9,202 nucleotides of DNA from Hyphomonas sp. (GTDB lineage Bacteria; Pseudomonadota; Alphaproteobacteria; Caulobacterales; Hyphomonadaceae), in contig DNFL01000249.1 in NCBI GenBank assembly GCA_003486945.1, positions 782 to 9,983 on the forward strand, written 5' to 3'. The notes under the pieces are model-generated. The model was not told where the DNA came from. It saw only the letters and a program-made list of their open reading frames with translations, and did no database searches. Positions 1 through 6,204 of this stretch are shown in pieces. The translations under genes and the position numbers were made by a program. The number at the start of each line of letters is the position of its first letter. Position 1 is the stretch's first letter.

Positions 1-895
1 GCTGGTCACGGCGCTGATGGCCCAGGCTCAGCGCCCGCAGAAGCCGGGCCGAGAGCCCTTCGACCGTCGCCAGAAGCTCCATCCGCACCGGCACGGCCAG
101 TTCGGCGGCGGCGGTGGGGGTGGGTGCGCGCAGGTCGGCGGCATGGTCGATCAGCGTGGTGTCGGTCTCATGTCCCACGGCGGAAATCAGCGGAATCCGG
201 CTACCAGCCGCCGCGCGGACCACGATTTCCTCGTTGAAACCCCAAAGATCCTCAAGCGACCCGCCGCCGCGCGCCACGATCAGCACATCGGGGCGCAGCG
301 CCCCTTGCAGCTTGTTGAAACCTTCGATCGCGCGCGCAACCTGGCCGGCGGCTTCCGGCCCCTGCACCAGCACCGGCCACACAATCACTCGGCACGGAAA
401 GCGCTCGCGCAACCGATGCAGAATGTCGCGGATCACCGCGCCCGTCGGCGAGGTGACCACGCCGATGGTGCGCGGCAGGTAGGGCAGCTTCTTCTTGTGC
501 TTCGGATCGAACAGGCCCTCGGCGGCGAGTTTCTTCTTGCGCTCTTCCAGCAGCTGCATCAGCGCGCCTGCGCCGGCGGGGCGCATGGAGGTCGCAATCA
601 TCTGGTAGGCAGAGCGGCCTTCGTAGGTGGAGAGCCGGCCCGTGGCGATCACCTCCAGGCCTTCTTCCGGCCGGAAGGGCAGACGGTCCACCTGGCCTTT
701 CCACATCACCGTGTTGAGCACGGCCTTGTCGTCCTTCAGGTCGGCATACATGTGGCCGGACTTGGCAATCGTCACCCGCCCCAGCTCGCCGCGCACGACG
801 ATATGGTCATAGCTCGTCTCGATCATCCGCTTCAGGCTGGACGCAAGTTCCGAGACGGACAGGGCAGAATCATTGGCGGTCGGCAGGTCTGGCAT
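1..895 (-). CDS. xseA: Exodeoxyribonuclease VII large subunit, 5' part (C-terminus beyond the window)
   Basis: This is the large, catalytic subunit of exonuclease VII, which with several small XseB subunits degrades single-stranded DNA to oligonucleotides in the cytoplasm during repair. The window holds 298 codons; the coiled-coil C-terminal part is cut off by the window edge. Residues about 12-105 look like the N-terminal OB-fold that binds single-stranded DNA ([10 protein letters not shown] near 33). The catalytic domain begins near residue 128. It has the family hallmarks [13 protein letters not shown] (145-157), [14 protein letters not shown] (208-221), SAVGHETD (238-245) and [13 protein letters not shown] (253-265). 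The start was chosen because the OB-fold begins right after it, but no clear Shine-Dalgarno sequence precedes it. It lies 42 bases downstream of the HxlR-type regulator on the same strand and could be partly co-transcribed with it. The family assignment is secure from the motifs. Confidence 0.95.
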   Translation of the reverse strand, partial: MPDLPTANDSALSVSELASSLKRMIETSYDHIVVRGELGRVTIAKSGHMYADLKDDKAVLNTVMWKGQVDRLPFRPEEGLEVIATGRLSTYEGRSAYQMIATSMRPAGAGALMQLLEERKKKLAAEGLFDPKHKKKLPYLPRTIGVVTSPTGAVIRDILHRLRERFPCRVIVWPVLVQGPEAAGQVARAIEGFNKLQGALRPDVLIVARGGGSLEDLWGFNEEIVVRAAAGSRIPLISAVGHETDTTLIDHAADLRAPTPTAAAELAVPVRMELLATVEGLSARLLRALSLGHQRRDQ

Positions 896-937
896 GCTGT
901 GTTTCTGGACCCGCGCCGGGCGAAGGGCAAGGGGGCG

Positions 938-1636
938 TCAGCCTGCCTTGCGCGCCACTTTCGCCAGCGGGCTGAGGCCGAGCCAGGCCTGCATCTTCGA
1001 GGCAAGCGTGCGGTTGCCCGTCAGCAGGAGGCGGTCGTCCGAAACGGCCTTGCGCACCGTATCATACCCCATCCAGACGGCGGTCATCGTGCGCAGGTCG
1101 GTGGAGACATAAAGGTCGATGTCATGGCCCGGATCGACACCGCAGAGATCAACTTCAAAGCCGGGTTCGACGATCAGCCACCAGTTGCGCGACTTCGTCG
1201 GTTGACCCGTATACTGGAAATGAATGACGCTGCGCTCGTCCGGCATCGGATCGGTGTCGAGATTGCGGCGCATGTCCCACATCAGCAGCTGGGCATCGAG
1301 GCGCTGCAGGGACAGGTCCGACTCAATCCATCGCTGGCCCCATGCACCGATGGCATCAATGATCGGTGCGAGCTCAAGGCCGGATTCGGTCAGATGGTAT
1401 TCCATCACCCCCGCATCGCGCCGGGAGCGCCGGCGCACGACAATGCCGGCATCTTCCAGTTCCTTCAAACGCTGCGAGAGCAGGGCAGGCGACATGCGCG
1501 GAACGCCGCGGCGCAGGTCGTTGAACCGGGACGTGCCGGCAGCAAGCTCGCGCAGCACAAGTATGGTCCACCGTGTGCCAACGATTTCCGATGCCATGGC
1601 GACGGGGCAGAACTGGCCATAGGTACCTTGGGTCAT
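938..1636 (-). CDS. HxlR-family winged-helix regulator with SCP2-like C-terminal domain
   Basis: This is a DNA-binding regulator of 232 residues. Residues about 8-105 form an HxlR-type winged helix: the N-terminal FCPVA with Cys10 (a Cys that is redox-active in some HxlR proteins), GTRWTILVLREL (20-31), FNDLRRGVPRMSP (38-50) and LLSQRLKELEDAGIV (52-66), then the wing and the dimerisation helix PIIDAIGAWGQRW (91-103). Residues about 118-225 resemble an SCP2 sterol-carrier fold (DIDLYVSTDLRTMTAVWMG, then a G-N-R-T-L-A segment). That suggests it senses a hydrophobic ligand. The length fits this two-domain type; simple HxlR proteins are only about 110-130 residues. The start has a strong AAGGAG 8 bases upstream (1645-1650). 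Three palindrome-type sites lie 59-102 bases upstream (centre to start codon), which points to autoregulation. Family is sure; ligand and targets are inferred. Confidence 0.9.
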   Translation of the reverse strand: MTQGTYGQFCPVAMASEIVGTRWTILVLRELAAGTSRFNDLRRGVPRMSPALLSQRLKELEDAGIVVRRRSRRDAGVMEYHLTESGLELAPIIDAIGAWGQRWIESDLSLQRLDAQLLMWDMRRNLDTDPMPDERSVIHFQYTGQPTKSRNWWLIVEPGFEVDLCGVDPGHDIDLYVSTDLRTMTAVWMGYDTVRKAVSDDRLLLTGNRTLASKMQAWLGLSPLAKVARKAG

Positions 1637-1686
1637 TGCCGGGTCTCCTTTGCGCGGTCCTTTAGTCCCGGGCGCGTCTGCATTCC

Positions 1687-1703
1687 AGTTCAGAATCTGA
1701 ACT
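1687..1703. promoter_or_regulatory. Palindromic operator O1 (HxlR-side)
   Basis: The sequence AGTTCAG-AAT-CTGAACT has perfect 7-base arms around a 3-base centre. It lies 59 bases (centre to start codon) upstream of the HxlR-type gene. The same palindrome recurs at 1730-1746 (one mismatch) and 2066-2082 (perfect arms). Size and symmetry fit a dimeric winged-helix regulator, most simply the adjacent HxlR protein. The binding protein is inferred. Confidence 0.75.
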
Positions 1704-1709
1704 GCCTGC

Positions 1710-1723
1710 TTCAGTTTCCTGAC
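1710..1723. promoter_or_regulatory. Degenerate middle operator O2
   Basis: TTCAG-TTTC-CTGAC keeps only the inner TCAG/CTGA half-site symmetry of the flanking palindromes, with a 4-base instead of 3-base centre. Its centre at 1716.5 is exactly midway between O1 (1695) and O3 (1738), 21.5 bases from each, or about two helical turns. That even phasing is the main reason to list it. By sequence alone it is weak, and it could be a low-affinity site filled cooperatively. Confidence 0.4.
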
Positions 1724-1729
1724 TGCAGG

Positions 1730-1746
1730 AGTTCAGATCCCGAACT
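1730..1746. promoter_or_regulatory. Palindromic operator O3
   Basis: AGTTCAG-ATC-CCGAACT matches the O1 and O4 palindrome with a single mismatch in the right arm. It sits on the far side of the control region from the HxlR gene and 93 bases (centre to start codon) upstream of the small ORF at 1831. It could serve the plus-strand promoter of the small ORF or methyltransferase transcript. Confidence 0.7.
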
Positions 1747-1830
1747 GGAGACATAGCACAGGACCCGCCAGTCTGCATGCACGGTACGGATATCCTTCCG
1801 GCCGCTCAAAAAAGTCAGAAGAGACTAGTC

Positions 1831-2040
1831 ATGACCCCGTATATTGTTCCGCATCCTCCCCATGCTCCGGACATTATGGCTGATGATCTGGCGCGCGAGC
1901 GCCGGATGGAAGGCCTGTTCGCACCATCCACCGACATCGGCGTTCCCGGCGCGATCTCGCGCCGCGAAATCGTGATGGAACGCCGGAGCGTGCTGGACTC
2001 CCGCCGCCGCCGCCACGGCCGTCTCGCAGCCCGGAGATAG
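1831..2040 (+). CDS. Possible small basic protein, 69 residues, unknown function
   Basis: I do not recognise this ORF. From the ATG at 1831 it gives 69 residues: a Pro/His-rich N-terminus (YIVPHPPHAPD), a middle helix-prone part (DDLARERRMEGLF) and a very Arg-rich C-terminus (RREIVMERRS, then SRRRRHGR). There is no membrane segment, signal peptide or Cys. Third codon positions are mostly G or C, as in real genes here. A weak purine stretch (AGAAGAG, 1817-1823) precedes this ATG. An in-frame ATG at 1777 would give 87 residues, but no ribosome-binding site precedes it. The ORF lies between operators O3 and O4, so it may share the HxlR regulon. Its Arg run arises from a simple CGC/CCG-rich tract, and the 3' end lies in a large inverted repeat. 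The stretch may therefore instead be an untranslated leader of the methyltransferase transcript. Confidence 0.4.
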   Translation: MTPYIVPHPPHAPDIMADDLARERRMEGLFAPSTDIGVPGAISRREIVMERRSVLDSRRRRHGRLAARR

Positions 2041-2066
2041 CAACGCTCCGTATCCGGACTGCGAGA
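2022..2066 (+). repeat. Long imperfect inverted repeat just before operator O4
   Basis: The arms TCTCGCAGCCCGGA (2022-2035) and TCCGGACTGCGAGA (2053-2066) pair at 13 of 14 positions across a 17-base loop. The loop contains the stop codon of the small ORF, and the right arm ends on the first base of operator O4. There is no T-tract after it, so it is not a standard intrinsic terminator. It could be an RNA structure that stabilises or attenuates a transcript running from the small ORF into the methyltransferase gene. Confidence 0.55.
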
Positions 2067-2082
2067 GTTCAGAAACTGAACT
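2066..2082. promoter_or_regulatory. Palindromic operator O4 (methyltransferase-side)
   Basis: AGTTCAG-AAA-CTGAACT is a perfect 7+3+7 palindrome, the same motif as O1 and O3. It is centred 69 bases upstream of the methyltransferase start codon, similar to the 59 bases from O1 to the HxlR start. A further half-site, AGTTCCAG, follows at 2085-2092. It most likely controls the methyltransferase promoter. I could not place -35/-10 boxes with confidence. Confidence 0.75.
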
Positions 2083-2142
2083 GGAGTTCCAGCGGGGCTG
2101 GGGGAACAAGGCCTCAAACCACATCATTCGAAAGGAAACCAG

Positions 2143-2982
2143 ATGACTACGACAATTCAATCTCCTGCCACCAATCCGAACCAGGCACTCTGGGAAAAAG
2201 GCGATTTCACCAGGCTGGCCGCCACCATGCGCGTCAGCGGCGAAGCGCTGGTGCACGACACCGGCATTCGCGCCGGTGACAAGGTGCTCGACCTCGGCTG
2301 CGGCGACGGCACGACCGCGCTGCCCGCTGCCCGCCTCGGTGCGAGTGTGCTCGGCATCGATATCGCCCGCAACCTTGTCGATGCCGGCAACCGGCGCGCA
2401 GCAGAGGAGAGGCTCACCAATTGCCGCTTCCAGCACGGCGATGCCTGGCATCTCGCCGGCATTGCCGACAACAGTTTCGACTGGGTGGTCAGCATCTTCG
2501 GCGCGATGTTCGCGCCCAGGCCGGTTGATGTCGCGAAGGAAATGGTGCGCGTCACCCGCCCCGGCGGACGGATCGTGATGGGCAACTGGATCCCCGGCGA
2601 CCCGACGCTGATCGCGCAGATCCTGAAGATTGCGGCCGCCTATTCCCCGCCCCCGCCGGAAGGCTTCATCAGCCCGGTCCGTTGGGGCATCGAGGCCGAT
2701 GTGCGCGAGCGCTTCGCGGCAGCGGGCATCCCCAATGAAAAGGTGCACTGCGTACGCGACACCTATGTGTTCGACTATGCCGGCCCGCCGGCGGATTTCC
2801 TCGCCGTGTTCCGCGACTATTACGGGCCGACCATGAACGCCTTCGCCGCCGCCGAGGCCAGCGGGCGCCAGGCAGACCTGCAGCGGGAGCTGGAAAACCT
2901 GTTTGCAAGCCAGAACACGTCCAAGGACAAGGGCCGGACCGTGATCCCGGCGACATTCCTGCGTGTGACAGTTGAAGTTTGA
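2143..2982 (+). CDS. Class I SAM-dependent methyltransferase (UbiE/Methyltransf_11-like), 279 residues
   Basis: This protein transfers a methyl group from S-adenosylmethionine to an unknown acceptor. It is probably soluble, since no signal peptide or membrane segment is seen. The Rossmann core is clear: motif I VLDLGCGDGTTAL (48-60), the acidic ribose-binding residue D73 in GIDIA after strand 2, HGDAWHL (98-104) for the adenine pocket, FDWVVSIFGAMFAP (112-125) as motif II, and RPGGRIVMGNW (139-149) as motif III. The C-terminal third (about 165-279) is the variable substrate-capping part and carries a PPPP run (169-172). The start has a good AAAGGAA 8 bases upstream. Operator O4 and the divergent HxlR gene imply induction by whatever ligand the regulator senses. 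UbiE-like sequence alone does not make it a quinone enzyme; true UbiE proteins are about 250 residues and lie in ubi operons. Family is sure, substrate unknown. Confidence 0.9.
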   Translation: MTTTIQSPATNPNQALWEKGDFTRLAATMRVSGEALVHDTGIRAGDKVLDLGCGDGTTALPAARLGASVLGIDIARNLVDAGNRRAAEERLTNCRFQHGDAWHLAGIADNSFDWVVSIFGAMFAPRPVDVAKEMVRVTRPGGRIVMGNWIPGDPTLIAQILKIAAAYSPPPPEGFISPVRWGIEADVRERFAAAGIPNEKVHCVRDTYVFDYAGPPADFLAVFRDYYGPTMNAFAAAEASGRQADLQRELENLFASQNTSKDKGRTVIPATFLRVTVEV

Positions 2983-3016
2983 TCCGGGGGAGCCGCTCTC
3001 TTTCCTCTTGATCTCG

Positions 3017-3044
3017 GGCGCCGCTCCCTCCAAGGAGCGGCGCC
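3017..3044 (+). promoter_or_regulatory. Hairpin enclosing the purD ribosome-binding site
   Basis: GGCGCCGCTCC (3017-3027) and GGAGCGGCGCC (3034-3044) form a perfect 11-bp stem of mostly G-C pairs around the 6-base loop CTCCAA. The Shine-Dalgarno AAGGAG (3032-3037) has its GGAG in the right arm, and the stem ends on the base before the purD ATG. It has no T-tract, so it is a poor terminator for the methyltransferase gene. As drawn it should hide the ribosome-binding site, suggesting translational control of purD. Confidence 0.7.
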
Positions 3045-4331
3045 ATGAACATACTGCTGATCGGATCGGGCGGCCGTGAACACGCCCTGGCCTGGAAAAT
3101 GGCGCAGTCGCCGTTGGTGGACGTCGTGCATTCGGCGCCCGGAAACCCCGGCATGGACGCGGTAGGCCCGTGTTTCGATGTGGCGGTGGATGATATCGAC
3201 GGACTGGTGAAGCTCGCCCTCCAGATCGAGCCGGACTTGATCGTGATCGGCCCCGAGGCGCCCCTCGCGCTCGGCCTGTCGGACATCCTGCGCGCGCGCG
3301 GCTTTGATGTGTTCGGACCCTCGAAAGAGGCGGCGAAGCTCGAAGCCTCGAAAGCTTTCTCAAAGGCCCGCATGGTGAAATACGGCGTGCCGACCGCGGC
3401 CTATGGCGAGTTCACCGAGGCGGCTCCCGCGAAGGCGTTCCTCAAGAAAATGAAAGCGCCTTATGTGCTGAAAGCGGACGGCCTCGCGGCCGGCAAGGGC
3501 GTGGTGATTGCCGAGACATTGGCAGAGGCCGAGGCCGAGATCGACGAGATGCTGTCCGGCAAGTTCGGCTCCGCCTCGGCGACGCTGGTGATCGAGGAAT
3601 TCATGCACGGCGAAGAGGCGAGCGTGTTCGTCATCACGGACGGCGAAGGCGCGCTCTATCTTCCGGCGGCGCAGGACCATAAGCGCGTCGGCGATGGCGA
3701 CACCGGTCCGAACACGGGCGGCATGGGCGCCTATGCGCCGGCGCCGGTCGTCAGCAAACAGATCATGGAGCGGGTGAAGCGCGAGATTGCCGAGCCGATG
3801 CTGCGCGGCATGGCGAAAGATGGGATGCCGTATCAGGGCGTGCTCTATATCGGTGTCATGGTGACGGACGAAGGCCCGAAAGTGGTCGAATTCAACGCGC
3901 GCTTCGGCGACCCGGAATGCCAGGTGCTGATGAAGGGCCTAACAGGCGACATCGTGCCAGCCATCTTGATCGCTGCGACGGGCGGCCTCAAAGGCAACGA
4001 AAAGGACTATGAGCGCCTGCTCGAGCTGAAGGATTTCCGGCCCACCGCAACGGTCGTGATGGCCGCGAAAGGCTATCCCGGCACCTATGACAAGGGCAGC
4101 GTCATCGAAGGCGTGGACGCTGCGAACGCGCTCGAAGGCGTCACCGTATTTCATGCGGGTACGGACATTGCCGCCGGCAGCAAGCTGGTCGCTAGGGGCG
4201 GCCGTGTGCTGAATGTAACCGCGAGCGGGAACACGCTGCGCGAAGCGGTCGACCGCGCCTATGCCGGCGTCGATGCGATCCACTGGCCGGAAGGCTTCTG
4301 CCGCCGCGACATTGGATGGCGGGCGCTTTAG
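3045..4331 (+). CDS. purD: Phosphoribosylamine-glycine ligase (GAR synthetase)
   Basis: This enzyme makes 5'-phosphoribosylglycinamide from 5-phosphoribosylamine, glycine and ATP, the second step of de novo purine synthesis, in the cytoplasm. All 428 residues are present, the usual length for stand-alone bacterial PurD. Family signatures in order are GSGGREHALA (7-16), GPEAPL (69-74), the ATP-grasp segment KADGLAAGKGV (143-153), HKRVGDGDTGPNTGGMGAY (212-230) and the metal-binding VEFNARFGDPE (281-291). The C-terminal domain (about 325-428) is intact. The start is fixed by the family's N-terminal MNILLIGSGG and by an AAGGAG 7 bases upstream, which is buried in a hairpin. It converges with the alcohol dehydrogenase gene, with 2 bases between the stops. 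In many alphaproteobacteria it lies near xseA; here the HxlR/methyltransferase block separates them. Confidence 0.98.
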   Translation: MNILLIGSGGREHALAWKMAQSPLVDVVHSAPGNPGMDAVGPCFDVAVDDIDGLVKLALQIEPDLIVIGPEAPLALGLSDILRARGFDVFGPSKEAAKLEASKAFSKARMVKYGVPTAAYGEFTEAAPAKAFLKKMKAPYVLKADGLAAGKGVVIAETLAEAEAEIDEMLSGKFGSASATLVIEEFMHGEEASVFVITDGEGALYLPAAQDHKRVGDGDTGPNTGGMGAYAPAPVVSKQIMERVKREIAEPMLRGMAKDGMPYQGVLYIGVMVTDEGPKVVEFNARFGDPECQVLMKGLTGDIVPAILIAATGGLKGNEKDYERLLELKDFRPTATVVMAAKGYPGTYDKGSVIEGVDAANALEGVTVFHAGTDIAAGSKLVARGGRVLNVTASGNTLREAVDRAYAGVDAIHWPEGFCRRDIGWRAL

Positions 4332-4342
4332 GGCTAAGCGCC
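4322..4342. terminator. Small hairpin across the purD / alcohol dehydrogenase convergent stops
   Basis: GGCGCTT (4322-4328) and AAGCGCC (4336-4342) form a perfect 7-bp stem around a 7-base loop. The purD stop codon and most of the opposing gene's stop codon lie in the loop. Position suggests a shared two-way terminator, but neither side has a T-tract, so the call is weak. Confidence 0.35.
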
Positions 4343-5386
4343 GGGCTCAATCAGAATCTTGATCTCGCTTGGGTTCTTTGCCAGCGAGTCGAAGGCGGCT
4401 TCTGTGCTTGCCAGCGGCTGGCGGCTGGTGATCAGGCGGGCGGCCTTGTCCGGATGTTTCTCGATCAGGGCGAGCGCAGCTGCAAACTCTTCCGGGCGGT
4501 AGGCGAAGCTGAACTCGAGTGTCAGTTCACGGATTATGCCGTCGAGAGGTGTCAGCTTTTCTTCGTGCGGGCAGACTCCGGCGACGATGATATGGCTGTG
4601 CGGTGGGGCGCCCTTGATCACCTGATCGATCAGGCCGGTCGCGCCAGTGCACTCGAAGATGTTGGCGCCGGGTGGCAGGCCGCGGAAGTCGCGCCCCAGA
4701 AGCGGCGACATCGTTTGCGGGGCGAAAGCGAGGCTGTCCCAATGCGTGAAGGCCGAGTCCGTAGACGGATCAATGACAATATCTGCGCCAAGGGCCGCTG
4801 CCGCTGCGCGCCGCTCGGCCGAGAAATCCGCCGCCAGCACCGGACCGCGCCCGGCGAGCGTCAGCGCGAGGATCACCGACAGTCCCACAGGGCCGCAGCC
4901 GATCACCACGTTTGGCGCCCGGTTGCGGCTGGCGAGGTTCGCAGCGTGCAGGCCGACAGATAGCGGCTCCGTCAGCGCGGCAAGATCGGCGGGCACACCT
5001 TCCGGAATGCGAAAGCTGCGCACCGCGTCGATGGAGGTCAGCTCCGCCAGTCCGCCGCCATGGGCGGGCGACAGGCCGATGGTCTGCGGGCCCTCATGCG
5101 TGTGCGTGAAGGGCAAGCCGGTGATCCGGTCGCCGATCCGAAGCGCGGTCTCTGTGCCCGGCGCGATGCCGACAATCTCGGCAGAAAATTCATGGCCGGG
5201 AATTATTGAGGGAAGGTGCTCTTGCGGCAGTGTGTCCGCCAGCGCCGCCATCTGCTTGCGGGCGCTGAGATCGCTGCCGCAGATGCCGGTATAGAGTGGG
5301 CGCACCAGCAGCTGGCCAGCGGCAGGCGACGGGTCCGGCACGTTTCGGATGGAGAGGGATTTACCCTGGAGAACGGCAGCGCGCAT
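4334..5386 (-). CDS. Medium-chain zinc-type alcohol dehydrogenase lacking the structural zinc site
   Basis: This is an NAD(P)-dependent oxidoreductase of the medium-chain (MDR) superfamily, 350 residues, probably oxidising a secondary alcohol or polyol. Likely catalytic-zinc residues are Cys36 in TGICGSD (33-39) and His65-Glu66 in PGHEF (63-67); Glu140 in ALTEPLSVGLHA is a candidate further ligand. The GroES-like half is followed by the Rossmann motif VIGCGPVGLS (161-170), with Asp187 (AADFSAER) at the end of strand 2, which favours NAD over NADP. The usual four-Cys structural zinc loop around residues 90-115 is absent and replaced by a His/Gly/Pro-rich loop. The start fits the family N-terminus (MRAAVL) and has AGGAT upstream; a longer frame to 5587 runs into the neighbour and is rejected. 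It is the last gene of the cupin-SDR-ADH operon, 17 bases after the SDR stop. Substrate unknown. Confidence 0.9.
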   Translation of the reverse strand: MRAAVLQGKSLSIRNVPDPSPAAGQLLVRPLYTGICGSDLSARKQMAALADTLPQEHLPSIIPGHEFSAEIVGIAPGTETALRIGDRITGLPFTHTHEGPQTIGLSPAHGGGLAELTSIDAVRSFRIPEGVPADLAALTEPLSVGLHAANLASRNRAPNVVIGCGPVGLSVILALTLAGRGPVLAADFSAERRAAAAALGADIVIDPSTDSAFTHWDSLAFAPQTMSPLLGRDFRGLPPGANIFECTGATGLIDQVIKGAPPHSHIIVAGVCPHEEKLTPLDGIIRELTLEFSFAYRPEEFAAALALIEKHPDKAARLITSRQPLASTEAAFDSLAKNPSEIKILIEPGA

Positions 5387-5403
5387 GATCCGTATCCTGA
5401 TCT

Positions 5404-6192
5404 TCAGCCGTTCGGCGGCAGCATGAACTGCGCCACTTCCGGCTGACCGGTATGCGCTGTGGTGCCACCATCGGCGACGACAATGGCGCCGGTCATGTAG
5501 GAGGCATCCTCCGAAGCAAGGAAGGCGACGACCTTCGCCATCTCCTCCGGCTGCGCGGCGCGGCCCATAGGAATGCGCTTCGTCCATTCTTCCTGCAGGC
5601 CTGGCATTTGTTGCAAGCCCGCCGTGATCGGCGTTGCGACGAGGCCGGGGCAGAGCGCGTTCACGCGGATGCCGGCCTTCGCATGGTCGACTGCGAGCGC
5701 GCGGGTATAGTTGATCACGGCGCCCTTGGCGGCGTTATAGGCGGCGAAGCGATAGTCGCCGCCCATGCCGGAGATCGACGCCGTGTTCACGATCACGCTG
5801 CCTTCGGGCATGTGCGGAATGGCGAAGTGGCAGGCATAGTAGACGCTGTTGAGGTCAACCGCGATCACGCGTTCCCACTCTTCTGGTTGCAGCTCGACGC
5901 TGTTGGCAAAGCTGCCGATGCCGGCATTGTTGAACAGGATGTCGATACGCCCATGCGCCGCGACAGCTGTCTTCACCAGCGCTTCGACATCGGCCACTTT
6001 CGAGACATCGCACTTCACCGCCATGGCCGATGGCCCAAGGCTCGCGGCAAGGCTCCTGCCACCTTCATCACCGATATCTGCGAGCACGACATGCGCGCCT
6101 TCCTGCCAGAGGAGGCGTGCGGTGGCGGCGCCGATGCCGGAGGCTGCGCCGGTGATGACGGCGACCTTGTTCTCAAATCGCTTGGTGTTCAT
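5404..6192 (-). CDS. Short-chain dehydrogenase/reductase (classical SDR), 262 residues
   Basis: This is an NAD(P)-dependent oxidoreductase of the classical SDR family, usually a cytoplasmic tetramer acting on a hydroxyl or ketone. The cofactor motif TGAASGIG (14-21) is complete. Asp39 at the end of strand 2 favours NAD(H). It also has CDVS (61-64), NNAG (88-91), Asn115, the catalytic Ser139, and Tyr152-x3-Lys156, so the full Asn-Ser-Tyr-Lys tetrad is present. The late motif CPGLVATPI (181-189) and VVADGG (238-243) are typical. A tail of about 18 residues (HTGQPEVAQFMLPPNG) extends beyond the usual end and may help form the active-site rim or tetramer. It is the middle gene of the operon, 12 bases after the cupin stop and 17 before the ADH start. 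No strong Shine-Dalgarno is seen, so translation may be coupled. Working next to an ADH it may act on the same molecule; the substrate cannot be told. Confidence 0.93.
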   Translation of the reverse strand: MNTKRFENKVAVITGAASGIGAATARLLWQEGAHVVLADIGDEGGRSLAASLGPSAMAVKCDVSKVADVEALVKTAVAAHGRIDILFNNAGIGSFANSVELQPEEWERVIAVDLNSVYYACHFAIPHMPEGSVIVNTASISGMGGDYRFAAYNAAKGAVINYTRALAVDHAKAGIRVNALCPGLVATPITAGLQQMPGLQEEWTKRIPMGRAAQPEEMAKVVAFLASEDASYMTGAIVVADGGTTAHTGQPEVAQFMLPPNG

Positions 6193-6204
6193 CCCGCGGG
6201 CGCC

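Noticed and set aside
104..125. A GGC/GGT-rich simple tract as a possible repeat element.
   Set aside because: It codes for an Ala/Pro/Thr-rich part of XseA next to the conserved [13 protein letters not shown] segment; ordinary high-GC coding.
17..1756. A 579-codon open frame on the plus strand.
   Set aside because: It is antisense to xseA and the HxlR-type gene, both of which have clear family motifs. The translation is low-complexity (Gly, His, Arg rich), as expected from a high-GC shadow frame.
1777..1830. An upstream ATG that would lengthen the small ORF to 87 residues.
   Set aside because: No ribosome-binding site precedes it, and the ATG at 1831 has at least a weak purine stretch. Kept only as an alternative.
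2983..3044. The 3017-3044 hairpin as an intrinsic terminator of the methyltransferase gene.
   Set aside because: The stem is followed directly by the purD ATG and no T-tract, so it cannot work as a standard intrinsic terminator; it was listed instead as a leader structure.
1825..3363. A 512-codon open frame on the minus strand.
   Set aside because: It is antisense to the methyltransferase and the start of purD and shows no recognisable domain. It would also run through the operator and purD leader.
5387..5587. A 67-residue N-terminal extension of the alcohol dehydrogenase (frame open to 5587).
   Set aside because: It overlaps the SDR gene in another frame, lacks family similarity, and the MRAAVL start is where this family begins, with an AGGAT before it.
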